Source: DSUN01 sp035527715 (GTDB lineage: Bacteria > Planctomycetota > PUPC01 > DSUN01). Taken from it: 64,000 nucleotides of DNA. Where the stretch lies: assembly GCA_035527715.1 (NCBI GenBank), contig DATKZY010000144.1, positions 1 to 64,000 on the forward strand, in the 5' to 3' direction. Positions 51,482 through 58,962 of this stretch are shown in pieces; within the stretch, counting starts at the first letter, position 1; each line of letters opens with the position of its first letter. The notes below the pieces were generated by a model. That model searched no databases. It saw nothing but the letters and a program-made list of their open reading frames with translations, and was not told where the DNA came from. Made by a program: the position numbers and the translations under genes.

Positions 51482-51720
51482 GTGACACTCCAGCCGAGTG
51501 AAGTGCCCGCCCCCACCGACCTTGTGTCGGTGGAGCGAAGGATTGGCCACTACGCCAAGCGGCCCTCACCCCCCCATCCCCCTCTCCCCCCGCCCGCCGC
51601 GCGGCGGGCGGGGGGAGAGGGGGAGAAGAGGGGGAGGCTCACGGCACAGTAGTTGCCAATCCCTCGCTCCACTGGGGCAAGCCCAGTGGGGGCGTGCACA
51701 TCAGTCGGGCGAAGTGTTAC
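51482..51720. repeat. 239-bp near-perfect palindromic element in the acr3 leader
   Basis: Two ~72-bp arms, 51482-51553 and 51649-51720, are inverted copies (about 56 of 72 positions match). Between them is a perfect, spacer-free 48-bp palindrome (51577-51624) of CCCCCTCTCCCCCCGCCC character. The whole is symmetric about 51600/51601. Each arm holds its own 8-bp hairpin: CCACCGAC/GTCGGTGG in one, CCACTGGG/CCCAGTGG in the other. Three pairs differ with compensatory change, a sign that the hairpin structure has been kept. No clear target duplication flanks it. Confidence 0.8.
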
Positions 51721-51726
51721 CTTCAG

Positions 51727-52884
51727 CTATGGGCATTGCACAATCCCCGCGGCCCACAGGCACTCGCCGCAGCGGGGGAAATCGTCGCCGAAACAGTCCT
51801 CCTCGTTGTCGCGCCGCAGGTCGCAGCCGCCGCACTCGATGCAGGGGGCGAAGGCGAACTCGCGGACGCGCCCGCGGAAGGCCCGATACTCGCCGCCCTG
51901 CCACAGGTCCTTGAGCCGCGTCTCGTGGATGTTCCCCAGGACGTAGCGGCGGGCGCGTTTCGCCTTATCGCGGAAGTAGTAGGTGTGCGAGTGGAGCAAC
52001 GGCAGGCAGGGGCTCACCGCGCCGTCCCAACGGATGGCCAGCCGCCCCTCGGCGACGAAGGGGCAGCGGGGGTCGGCCCCCGCAACGTCGGCACCGTTCC
52101 TCCGCAGCCGGGTGCCCGTGGCGCGCATCCGCTCGACCACCCCGCTCGCCGCGGAGCGCGGGTCCATCAGCGGCAGGTCCACGGCAGGGTCCCACGGGGT
52201 GATGAGGTGCCGACGCGACGCGGTGGTCCACTGGTCGTACAGGATGTCGCCCGCCAGCTCGGGCGTGTGCGGCACGAGGTTGGTGACCAGCACGCCCGTG
52301 AAGCCGAGCTGGGGCGCGAGCCGCACCAGGGCCGGCAGCTCGCCGATGTTGCGCTTCGTGGCCACGAACTCGATGACGACCTCGGGGTACGCGACGTTGT
52401 GCAGCACGCGCAGGCGATGAAACGCTCGCAGGTTGCCCTCGACGGCTGGGAACGTCCCCGCGTGCAGGCTCTGGCTCGCGTCGCCGCTCAAGCCGTCCAC
52501 CGACACGATCAGCTTGTCGAGCCGCAGCTTGATGAGCCGCTCCATCGCCTCGGGCGTCAGAAGCAGGCCGTTGGTGACCGCCTCGACGGCGAACCGCGCG
52601 CCCTTGGCGAGGGCGACGAACTCCACGAAGAGCGGGTGCGCCATCGGCTCGCCGTAACCGCTGAAGTTCAGGGTGGCCAGGCCCGGCAGTTCGGCGCACT
52701 GCTCGACGACGCGGCGAAACGTGGCCAGCGACATCTCCCCGCCCGGCTCCTCGAAGGCGCGGCGCAGGCACATCGCGCAGTCGAGGTTGCACGCCGTCGT
52801 CAGCTCGACGTATGCCTTTCGTGGCGCATCGTCGCCGCCGCCCCGCGCCTCCCGACGCACTGGAGGGATCACCTCGATCAGCAT
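51727..52884 (-). CDS. Radical SAM protein with SPASM-type C-terminus, in the arsenic operon
   Basis: The 385-residue enzyme has the radical SAM cluster motif CNLDCAMC near residue 27 (KAYVELTTACNLDCAMCLRR), then NFSGYGEPMAHP and the VSVDGL strand. The C-terminal ~70 residues are Cys-rich (CLPLL, CIECGGCDLR, DCFGDD, RCGECLWA), suiting auxiliary Fe-S clusters of SPASM type. The opening resembles maturases that act on peptide or tungsten-enzyme partners. Its place between the flavoprotein and acr3 suggests a redox or methylarsenical role; unproven. The ATG at 52884 is chosen over 52941 because of the TGAGG upstream and the hairpin at 52896-52914 in the leader. Confidence 0.75.
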   Translation of the reverse strand: MLIEVIPPVRREARGGGDDAPRKAYVELTTACNLDCAMCLRRAFEEPGGEMSLATFRRVVEQCAELPGLATLNFSGYGEPMAHPLFVEFVALAKGARFAVEAVTNGLLLTPEAMERLIKLRLDKLIVSVDGLSGDASQSLHAGTFPAVEGNLRAFHRLRVLHNVAYPEVVIEFVATKRNIGELPALVRLAPQLGFTGVLVTNLVPHTPELAGDILYDQWTTASRRHLITPWDPAVDLPLMDPRSAASGVVERMRATGTRLRRNGADVAGADPRCPFVAEGRLAIRWDGAVSPCLPLLHSHTYYFRDKAKRARRYVLGNIHETRLKDLWQGGEYRAFRGRVREFAFAPCIECGGCDLRRDNEEDCFGDDFPRCGECLWAAGIVQCP

Positions 52885-52895
52885 GCGCACCTCAG

Positions 52896-52914
52896 CCTCT
52901 CCCCAAGGGAGAGG
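52896..52914. other. 8-bp hairpin in the radical SAM leader
   Basis: CCTCTCCC, loop CAA, GGGAGAGG, perfect. The same CCATCCCCC(C)TCTCCC string occurs in the acr3 palindrome (51575-51589), so it may be a solo copy of that element's core. Confidence 0.6.
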
Positions 52915-52951
52915 GGGGATGGTCGCCTCCCCGCCAAGCACGTACGCCGGC

Positions 52952-53653
52952 TCATCCGGCGATTCCCGCCATCTTCAGGGCGACCTCGGCCACGCGGCGG
53001 CCGAGGTTTTTCGCGGTGCCCAGGCCGAGCTCGTCGCCGCTGATGTCGTCCTTGTTGTTCCACAAGGTCGCGCCGCGATGGGCGGTCGGCCGGCCGTCGC
53101 CCACAATGAGCATCTCGTGGCACATCAAGGCCGCCTGGATGCACTGAATCGTCAGCTCCTGCCCGCCGTTGCGGTTGCCGCCCACAGCCACGACGCCCGC
53201 CACTTTGCCGCTGAGCGGGAAATTCGCCTTGCGGAAGACCACCCAACGGTCCAGGAACGCCTTGCACAGGGAACTCATCGAGCCGAAGTAGACGGGTGAG
53301 CCGACGATGATGCCGCCCACCTTCGGGTCGCTGAGCTTCGGCGCCAGCTTCAGGAAATCGTCCTCCTGCCCCGCCGGCAGCGGCACGCCGGCGGCCACGG
53401 CGCCGTTGATGTTCATGTCCGCCAACTCGATCAGCTCGACCTCGATGGCCGGGCTGGCCGCCTTCGCGGCGTCCAGGACCGCCTGGACGGCCGCCGCGGT
53501 GGTCTTGCCCTTCCGCGGGCTGCACGCGACGCCGACGATCTTCACGCCCTTCGCCGGCGCAGGGGCCTCCGCCGCCAGGGCCTGGGCGGCCCCAGCCGCC
53601 ACCGCGCCGCCCACGAAGCCCAGGAACGCACGCCGCCTCACATCATCTGCCAT
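52952..53653 (-). CDS. Tat-exported NAD(P)H-dependent flavoprotein (flavodoxin-like)
   Basis: The 233-residue product has a twin-arginine signal, RRRAFLGFVGGAVAAG. The flavodoxin-like domain follows: VGVACSPRKGKTTAAAVQAV as the FMN phosphate loop and GSPVYFGSMSSLCKAFLDR as the second flavin loop, then GNRNGGQELTIQ. This is the NADPH-dependent FMN reductase / iron-sulfur flavoprotein group, like the cytoplasmic one at 10342-10926, but exported. ArsH-like flavoproteins that oxidise organoarsenicals belong to the same superfamily, which makes a role in arsenic redox chemistry plausible; it is not a clear ArsH. It lies 11 nt after the permease gene. Confidence 0.75.
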   Translation of the reverse strand: MADDVRRRAFLGFVGGAVAAGAAQALAAEAPAPAKGVKIVGVACSPRKGKTTAAAVQAVLDAAKAASPAIEVELIELADMNINGAVAAGVPLPAGQEDDFLKLAPKLSDPKVGGIIVGSPVYFGSMSSLCKAFLDRWVVFRKANFPLSGKVAGVVAVGGNRNGGQELTIQCIQAALMCHEMLIVGDGRPTAHRGATLWNNKDDISGDELGLGTAKNLGRRVAEVALKMAGIAG

Positions 53654-53664
53654 GGCCGTTCTCC

Positions 53665-54966
53665 TCAAAGGACACCGAAGGTCAGGCCGACCACTGTGGA
53701 CATTATGGCCACCAGGATGCAGAAGACAAGCGTCTTCTTCCAGCCCATCACCTTCCGCAGCACGAGGATGCTGGGGATCGAGAGCGCCGGCCCCGCCAGC
53801 AGCAGCGACAGGGCCGGGCCCTTCGCCATCCCCAGGTCCATCAGCGCCTGCGTGATCGGTATCTCGGTGAGCGTGGCGAAGTACCAGAGCATCCCCGCGA
53901 ACGAGGCCACGAAGTTCGCCAGCAGGCCGTTGTCGCCGACGAGGGCCGCCACGCTCTTCTCGGGGATGAGATGGGAGATGAATCCCGTGATGAACACGCC
54001 GCCAAACAGCAGCGGCACAATCATCTTGCCAAACGTCCACGTCGCGTCCAGCCACTCCTTGACCTCTTTGCGGCTGAACCAGCGCCAGAGCATCAGCAGC
54101 ACGGCGAGCCCCATCGCCCCGGCCAGGTGCCACTTGATGCTGTGGACGGCCATCGTGAAGCTGGGGACGGGTTTCGCCGACGCGATGTCGGCCTTTGCCA
54201 GCCGCTGCACCTCGGGGTCGAGATGACCGCTGGGCAGATAGGCCTGCACGTCCAGCGCGTCGGTCGTCTTGTAGCGGACGTTGGCCTGGAAGGCCCGCCC
54301 GTCCCGCATCACGATCGTCACGTCGTTCGTGTTGAACCAGTCGCTGAAGACGAGGAACAGCACCATCGCGGCGAAGAAGAGGGCCGTCTGCCACAGGCGG
54401 CGGGGGCTGGCCGGCGGCTCAGGGAGTTGCATGACCGCCTCGACCCGCCTCTTCTCCGCGTGGCGGAAGAAGAAGGCCATGAGCAGCCCGATCACGTAGG
54501 CGAAGGCCACGGAGCCGACGACCCGCGCCACGCCGAGGTCCAGGCCCAGCACGCGGGCCGACAGGAAGATAGCCATCACATTGATCGCCGGCCCGGAGTA
54601 GAGGAACGCGCTCCCCGGCCCCAGTCCCGCGCCCATCGCGTAGATGCCCGCGAACATCGGCAGCACGCTGCACGAGCATACCGCCAGGATCACCCCCGAC
54701 ACCGCCCCCACCGTGTAGGCCAGGAAGCGATTCGAGTTCGGCCCCAGATACCGCATCACCGAGGCCTGCGACAGGAACGTGCCGATCGCCCCCGCGATGA
54801 ACATCGCCGGCACCACGCACGCCAGCGTGTGCTCGCGCACGTACCATTGGAGCAGCCGAAACGCCTCGTGCACTGCCCCCGACACCTTCGGGTCCGAGAA
54901 CGGCACGAAGTAGAAGAACACGAAGATGCCGACCAGGACCGCCAGGGTCTTCAGCTCTCTCCGCAC
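53665..54966 (-). CDS. DUF318 permease (ArsP-like organoarsenical efflux)
   Basis: The 433-residue permease has about eight or more helices. Two homologous halves each have a conserved loop: VILAVCSCSVLPMFAGIYAMGAGLGPGSAFLYSGPA in the first (only the Cys-Ser-Cys core is diagnostic) and GPALSLLLAGPALSIPS in the second. A ~110-residue extracytoplasmic insertion sits between the halves (~200-305), larger than usual. ArsP members export trivalent methyl- and phenylarsenicals; others of DUF318 carry other cargo. Linkage to arsR, ArsFG and a flavoprotein favours organoarsenicals. The start is a GTG with AGGAG 6 nt upstream, preceded by a palindromic operator candidate (55012-55027). Confidence 0.8.
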   Translation of the reverse strand: MRRELKTLAVLVGIFVFFYFVPFSDPKVSGAVHEAFRLLQWYVREHTLACVVPAMFIAGAIGTFLSQASVMRYLGPNSNRFLAYTVGAVSGVILAVCSCSVLPMFAGIYAMGAGLGPGSAFLYSGPAINVMAIFLSARVLGLDLGVARVVGSVAFAYVIGLLMAFFFRHAEKRRVEAVMQLPEPPASPRRLWQTALFFAAMVLFLVFSDWFNTNDVTIVMRDGRAFQANVRYKTTDALDVQAYLPSGHLDPEVQRLAKADIASAKPVPSFTMAVHSIKWHLAGAMGLAVLLMLWRWFSRKEVKEWLDATWTFGKMIVPLLFGGVFITGFISHLIPEKSVAALVGDNGLLANFVASFAGMLWYFATLTEIPITQALMDLGMAKGPALSLLLAGPALSIPSILVLRKVMGWKKTLVFCILVAIMSTVVGLTFGVL

Positions 54967-55011
54967 GTTCGTCTCCTATGCCCCGCCCGCGCCGGCGAGG
55001 GTCACATTCTC

Positions 55012-55027
55012 ACATTCTACAGAATGT
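55012..55027. promoter_or_regulatory. Palindromic operator candidate before the permease gene
   Basis: ACATTCT (55012-55018), 2 nt, AGAATGT (55021-55027), with an extra CACATTCT half-site at 55003-55010. On the minus strand the palindrome contains TAGAAT, a 5/6 match to a -10 box, about 50 nt upstream of the start codon. Confidence 0.6.
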
Positions 55028-55077
55028 TGGAACATCGCCTGGCCCGCGCTGCTTGCGGCGGGCCGATGGCGGATCGG

Positions 55078-55092
55078 CCAACTCGCCAAGCC
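55078..55092. promoter_or_regulatory. Second copy of the arsR-operator half (CCAACTCGCCAAGCC)
   Basis: The 15-mer is identical to 55493-55507, part of the arsR operator. It lies 35 nt after the arsR stop codon and 110 nt before the permease start, where a regulator could act on the second transcription unit. Confidence 0.6.
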
Positions 55093-55126
55093 TGCACGCA
55101 AAGAAAAAGCCACTCGACACCGCAGA

Positions 55127-55459
55127 TCACTCCCCGCGTCGCCCGGCCAGAGCGAGCTGCTCCCGCGCCGTCGAGGCGATGACCGACTCCACGCAGTCGA
55201 AGAACTGGAGGATGCACGGGCAGCGGAGCGCGTAGTAGACCTGCGAGCCGCGCTTGTCGTCCGACGCGATCCCCGCGCCCCGCAGGATGGCCAGGTGCCT
55301 GGAAACCGTGGACATGTCCGCCCCCACCATCTCGGTGAGCTCGCACACGCACTTCTCGCCCCGCGAGAGGGCGTCCACGATGAACAGCCGCGTCGGATGG
55401 GCCATGGCCTTGACGATCCGGGCCCTGGCCTCCATGCGTGCCTGGGTCTTTGCATCCAC
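55127..55459 (-). CDS. arsR: ArsR-family transcriptional repressor
   Basis: The 110-residue winged-helix protein has an N-terminal helix (ARIVKAMAHPTRLFIVDAL), CVCELTEMVG, the recognition helix region MSTVSRHLAILRGAGI and the wing SDDKRGSQVYYALR. Cys residues suited to As(III) binding are in CVCEL at the start of the DNA-binding helix, with more in RCPCILQFFDC. The GTG at 55459 is used because GGAAGGAGG lies 6 nt upstream; the longer frame would start within the promoter. Arsenite binding would release it from the operator at 55480-55505. Confidence 0.9.
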   Translation of the reverse strand: MDAKTQARMEARARIVKAMAHPTRLFIVDALSRGEKCVCELTEMVGADMSTVSRHLAILRGAGIASDDKRGSQVYYALRCPCILQFFDCVESVIASTAREQLALAGRRGE

Positions 55460-55479
55460 GGCATTCCTCCTTCCAAACA

Positions 55480-55514
55480 CTTGGCAGTATCCCCAACTCG
55501 CCAAGCCCTGTCAA
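55480..55514 (-). promoter_or_regulatory. arsR promoter with overlapping operator
   Basis: On the minus strand a perfect TTGACA (55509-55514), 17-bp spacer and GATACT (55486-55491). An inverted repeat CTTGGC (55505-55500 read down) ... GCCAAG (55485-55480) with a 14-nt centre covers the spacer and -10 box. This is the classic arrangement for autorepression. The leader is about 20 nt. Apart from this site, an 11-C run (55735-55745) and a 6-bp hairpin near 55567, I see nothing in 55460-55839. Confidence 0.8.
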
Positions 55515-55839
55515 CCCAATATCGCGCCGACACGCCCGAATGGCACCAATGCAAGGGACTCAGGCCCGCCCAAAGGGCGGCAGGGGATACCGCACGAGCG
55601 TCTGGCATGAACCAGTCGTGGTGGCGCCGTGAAGGGCGAGCAATCCCATTGGGGCAACATGCCCTCAATTTTCAGTTTTTCTGGCCTCACCCGGCGCCCT
55701 GGGCCACTGCCGCCTGGCACTACAACGCTGGATTCCCCCCCCCCCAGCCGCGGGGTGGGACATCTATAGGTGATTGAGCTCCAACTGGGAGGCAGGGGGG
55801 CGCGGATGTGCCTGGGTTGGGTTTCCTGGAGCGTGTTGC

Positions 55840-56928
55840 CTACTCCTTCGCTGCCGGTGCGAAGCCGTATTTCTGCTTCGCGGTGTCGCAGGCCTTCTTG
55901 ATCTGGGCGCTGTGGTCGGTGGGGGTGGGCTTGAGGAGGCCGAGCATGGCCTTGCCGAAGGCCTCGCCGATGCGGAAGAAGGTGTCGGCTCGGCCACGAT
56001 AGTGGTAGCCGCCGTCGAACTGCGGGCCGTCGAAGACCATGTAGGGGCCGGTCGGGACGTAGCGGACCGTGTCCTTGAACTCGGGCATCTTCGACACGCT
56101 TTCCTGCTGGGCACGGAAGCTCATGTGCTTGGCGCGGTAGCGCTCGGGGATCTGCTGCTCGGTGCCGCTCTGGCCCAGCTCGCCGACGATCATGGGCAGG
56201 TCGGGCGCGCCGAGGTCGGTGCGCAGGTCGCGCAGCAGGTTCGCCAGGTTCGGCCCGTATTCCTTGTGGTGCGCGGCGTCGAGCATGTCGTTCCAGCCCT
56301 GGAACCAGACGAAGCCCGAGATTTCGTAGCCGGAACCGTCGTATTCGGGGAAGAGTGTCTTGAGGTTGGCCAGGGTCTCGTGGGTGAGGCGGACGAGTTC
56401 GCGGTAGTTGTAGCCGATGAGCTTGGCGGGGTCGCCCTCGAACTTCTTCCTCTTCGCGAGGTCGGCGAGCCACTGGGCGTCGAAGTCGCCCTGGCCCGAG
56501 CTGGGCGGGCGGAAGTCGAATCGCAGGCTCCTGCCGCCCCAGGAGATCTTGATGAGCAGCACGCGCTCCTTGAGGCGGTCGCCGACGACGTGGCCGAACT
56601 GAAGCTCGGCGCCAAAGCGATCGGGCGGGTTGGCGTAGCCGACGGTGAGCGGGCCTTTCTTGTCAATCTTGTCGCCGTTCGTGTAGCGGATCAGGACATC
56701 GGGCCGCTCGGCCCACTTGTCGCCGTCGCGCAGATGGCGGTAGGTGGGGGCCGTCTTCTCGTCGGCGAGGAGCTGCTCGAGGTGTTTGATCGAGCCCTTG
56801 CCCTCCATGTTCGACTGGCCGGACAGGATGAACACGCGCCACGGGCCGGGCGCCGGGGCGTCGGCCGCGCGGGCCGCGGTGGCGAGTGTGAGGGCCGCGG
56901 CCGCAAGGGTTGCTCTTCTCATCCACAT
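55840..56928 (-). CDS. Secreted SASA-domain (sialate O-acetylesterase-like) esterase, second copy
   Basis: The 362-residue protein has a signal peptide (to ~ARAADAP) and an SGNH/SASA domain: RVFILSGQSNMEGKG with nucleophile Ser39, ISWGGRSLRFDF, SGFVWFQGWNDML with the Asn block, and FDGGYHYRGRADTFFRIGEAFG with the catalytic His. The start codon overlaps the end of the deacylase gene by 10 nt. It is probably de-acetylating a polysaccharide outside the cytoplasm. The pairing with a tRNA-editing protein looks like operon convenience and not a pathway. Confidence 0.88.
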   Translation of the reverse strand: MWMRRATLAAAALTLATAARAADAPAPGPWRVFILSGQSNMEGKGSIKHLEQLLADEKTAPTYRHLRDGDKWAERPDVLIRYTNGDKIDKKGPLTVGYANPPDRFGAELQFGHVVGDRLKERVLLIKISWGGRSLRFDFRPPSSGQGDFDAQWLADLAKRKKFEGDPAKLIGYNYRELVRLTHETLANLKTLFPEYDGSGYEISGFVWFQGWNDMLDAAHHKEYGPNLANLLRDLRTDLGAPDLPMIVGELGQSGTEQQIPERYRAKHMSFRAQQESVSKMPEFKDTVRYVPTGPYMVFDGPQFDGGYHYRGRADTFFRIGEAFGKAMLGLLKPTPTDHSAQIKKACDTAKQKYGFAPAAKE

Positions 56929-57416
56929 GGCGGGTCTCCTTTGCTCTTGGCGCGGGCGATCGGCCCCAGCGTGCCGTTCGTCGCGCGCAGATAATCGTTG
57001 GGGGCGAGGAGGAGCTGGGTGCCGCGCACGCCGGCGGAGATGGCGACGCGGTCGTGGAGGACGATCTCCTCGGCCACGAAGACGGGATAGTCCCTCTTGC
57101 CGCCGAGAGCCGTCACGCCGCCGCGGATGTAGCCGGTGAGGGGCTGGACCTCGCGGAGGGGGACCATCTCGACCTTGCGGTCGCCCGAGAGGCGGGCGAG
57201 GGCCTTGAGGTCCAGCTCGGCGTCGCCGGGCACGACGGCGAAGGCCACGCCGTTGCGGTCGCCACGCACGACGAGGGTCTTGAACACCTGTTCGGGGGGC
57301 ATGCCGATCTTGGCGGCGACGGATTCGGCGGTCAGGTCGTCGGGGTCCACCTCGTACTCACGCAGCTCACAGGCGATGGCGAGGCGGTCGAGGATGCGGG
57401 CGGCGTTGGTCTTCAT
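56919..57416 (-). CDS. ybaK: YbaK/EbsC-type Cys-tRNA(Pro) deacylase
   Basis: The 165-residue protein is a stand-alone editing domain: ILDRLAIACELREYEVD, then GMPPEQVFKTLVVRGD with the conserved Lys (VFKTLV), VVPGDAELDLKALARL, PLTGYIRGGVTALG with the GxxPxG-like loop, and RGTQLLLAPNDYLRATNG. YbaK hydrolyses Cys-tRNA(Pro) and avoids misincorporation. The start at 57416 gives the standard length of the family (~160 residues); an upstream ATG at 57449 is less likely. Its stop overlaps the esterase start. Confidence 0.92.
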   Translation of the reverse strand: MKTNAARILDRLAIACELREYEVDPDDLTAESVAAKIGMPPEQVFKTLVVRGDRNGVAFAVVPGDAELDLKALARLSGDRKVEMVPLREVQPLTGYIRGGVTALGGKRDYPVFVAEEIVLHDRVAISAGVRGTQLLLAPNDYLRATNGTLGPIARAKSKGDPPCG

Positions 57417-57458
57417 GACTATCCGACCCGGGAACCGCTCACCCATCACCGCAACACT

Positions 57459-58892
57459 TCACCCGTCTGAAGTGGACGCCCCGGCCGAGGCAAGCTCGGT
57501 GCCTGCCGTCTGGCAGGCGGAGTGTCTCGAGGCCAGGTGACGCTGGAAGTCGGCGTAGGCATTGCCGTCCACGCGGATGTTGCTCCTGTAGGAGAGATTG
57601 CCGACCAGGCTGATCAGCGGCTGGCGGCGGCGCCACACACTGTCCCACACCCTGCGCAGGATGCGCGGCAGGGAATAGAAGTTCCGGCCGCATGAGAGCA
57701 TCTCTTCGATGATGTCCGCCCGGGACAGGTGCTTGTACCGGGCCACGGGGAAGGTGAGCGTGTAGTATCTCCAGTCTTCCGGGAACCTGTCGAGGGCGAG
57801 GCGGTTCTCCGACCTCATCTCGTCCCACAGGCGCGTGCCGGGCAGGGGCGTCAGAAACAGCGTGTTCAGATTGTCCACCCCATACTCGGTGGCCGCGTCG
57901 GCGATGCATTTGCCGATGCCCGGTTCGTCTACGTCCAGGCCGATGATGAAGGAGCCCACGACCAGGATGTGGTGCCGCTGGATGCGCCGCACGGAGGCGC
58001 GGAAGTCGCGTCCCTTCAGCAGGTTGAACTTCTTGCCGATCTCCCGGAGCCCCTCCGGCGTGGGGGATTCAAAGCCGATGAAGACGCCTCGGCAGCCGGC
58101 CTTCGCGGCCAACGTCAGGAGCTCTTCGTCGTCGGCGAAGTTGATGGTGGCCTGGCCGACCCATTCCTTGCGCAGGTTCGCCTGGGCCAGGGCGCGGAAC
58201 AGGTCCTTCGCGCGGGCGATGTGCTCGGGTCGCGTGCCGATGAGGTTGTCGTCTACCACCAGCACGTGCTTCTCGCGAATCGCCGTGAACTCGCGCACGA
58301 CATCCGGGATCGGCCGCTGCCGGTACTTGGCGCCGTTGAAGGCCGTGACGCTGCAAAAGGTGCAGTTCAGGGGACAGCCGCGTGTGGTCTGGACGGCCCC
58401 AAAGGCGTATCGCGGAGGCAGCAGGTCGTGACGGGCAAGCGGGACGGCATTCATGTCGGCGAGCCCGCCGTCGTACCGGCGCTTCAGGTGGCCTTGGCGG
58501 GCGTCGTCCAGGACCTGCGCCCACACGCCTTCGGCTTCCCCTGTGACGACCGAGTCCACGCGCTCCGCGACCTCGTCGAGGCACATTGTGGCGTGGATGC
58601 CGCCCATGACGACGGGCACACCCAGGCTCCGGAAGTGCGCGGCGACTTCATAGCCGCGGTTCGCCTGCGAGGTGAACGCCGTGATGCCCACCAAGTCGGG
58701 CCGCGGCAGGGCCGCGTAGTCCGGCGCGCCCAGGTTCTCGTCCACGATCGTGATGTCCCACTCCCGCGGGGTCAGGCCCGCGAGAACCATGAGGCCAAGC
58801 GGCTTCCACACGCGGTAGCGGTTCCAGCGGCTCTCCTTGATGTTGACGATGCTGACGAGCGGGTTGGCGGGGTTGATCAGATAAAGTCGCAT
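57459..58892 (-). CDS. B12-binding-domain radical SAM protein
   Basis: The 477-residue protein has an N-terminal cobalamin-binding Rossmann region (~55-150: DLVGITAFTSQANRGYEVA, VVMGGIHATMC) and a radical SAM core with GCPLNCTFCSV (CxxxCxxC, ~190). VLVVDDNLIGTRPEH and FIGFESPTPEG follow on later strands. This class includes methyltransferases and ring-forming enzymes; substrate unknown. The ATG at 58892 is picked because MRLYLINPANP is the usual start of the class; no clear Shine-Dalgarno. It follows sahH by 70 nt, and SAM-cycle enzymes upstream would suit a SAM-using methylase. Confidence 0.85.
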   Translation of the reverse strand: MRLYLINPANPLVSIVNIKESRWNRYRVWKPLGLMVLAGLTPREWDITIVDENLGAPDYAALPRPDLVGITAFTSQANRGYEVAAHFRSLGVPVVMGGIHATMCLDEVAERVDSVVTGEAEGVWAQVLDDARQGHLKRRYDGGLADMNAVPLARHDLLPPRYAFGAVQTTRGCPLNCTFCSVTAFNGAKYRQRPIPDVVREFTAIREKHVLVVDDNLIGTRPEHIARAKDLFRALAQANLRKEWVGQATINFADDEELLTLAAKAGCRGVFIGFESPTPEGLREIGKKFNLLKGRDFRASVRRIQRHHILVVGSFIIGLDVDEPGIGKCIADAATEYGVDNLNTLFLTPLPGTRLWDEMRSENRLALDRFPEDWRYYTLTFPVARYKHLSRADIIEEMLSCGRNFYSLPRILRRVWDSVWRRRQPLISLVGNLSYRSNIRVDGNAYADFQRHLASRHSACQTAGTELASAGASTSDG

Positions 58893-58962
58893 GGCCGGCA
58901 TTCGCTCGTGGAAAAAACTCCCCGTCCTGATCCCGACGCGCGCTCGTCCCAGGGGAGCTCGG

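Noticed and set aside
51482..51720. A complete insertion sequence at the acr3 leader
   Set aside because: No transposase frame, no target duplication; at most a non-autonomous palindromic element.
52952..53653. Naming the exported flavoprotein arsH
   Set aside because: ArsH-specific sequence marks were not seen and it carries a Tat signal; only the wider NADPH-FMN reductase superfamily is supported.
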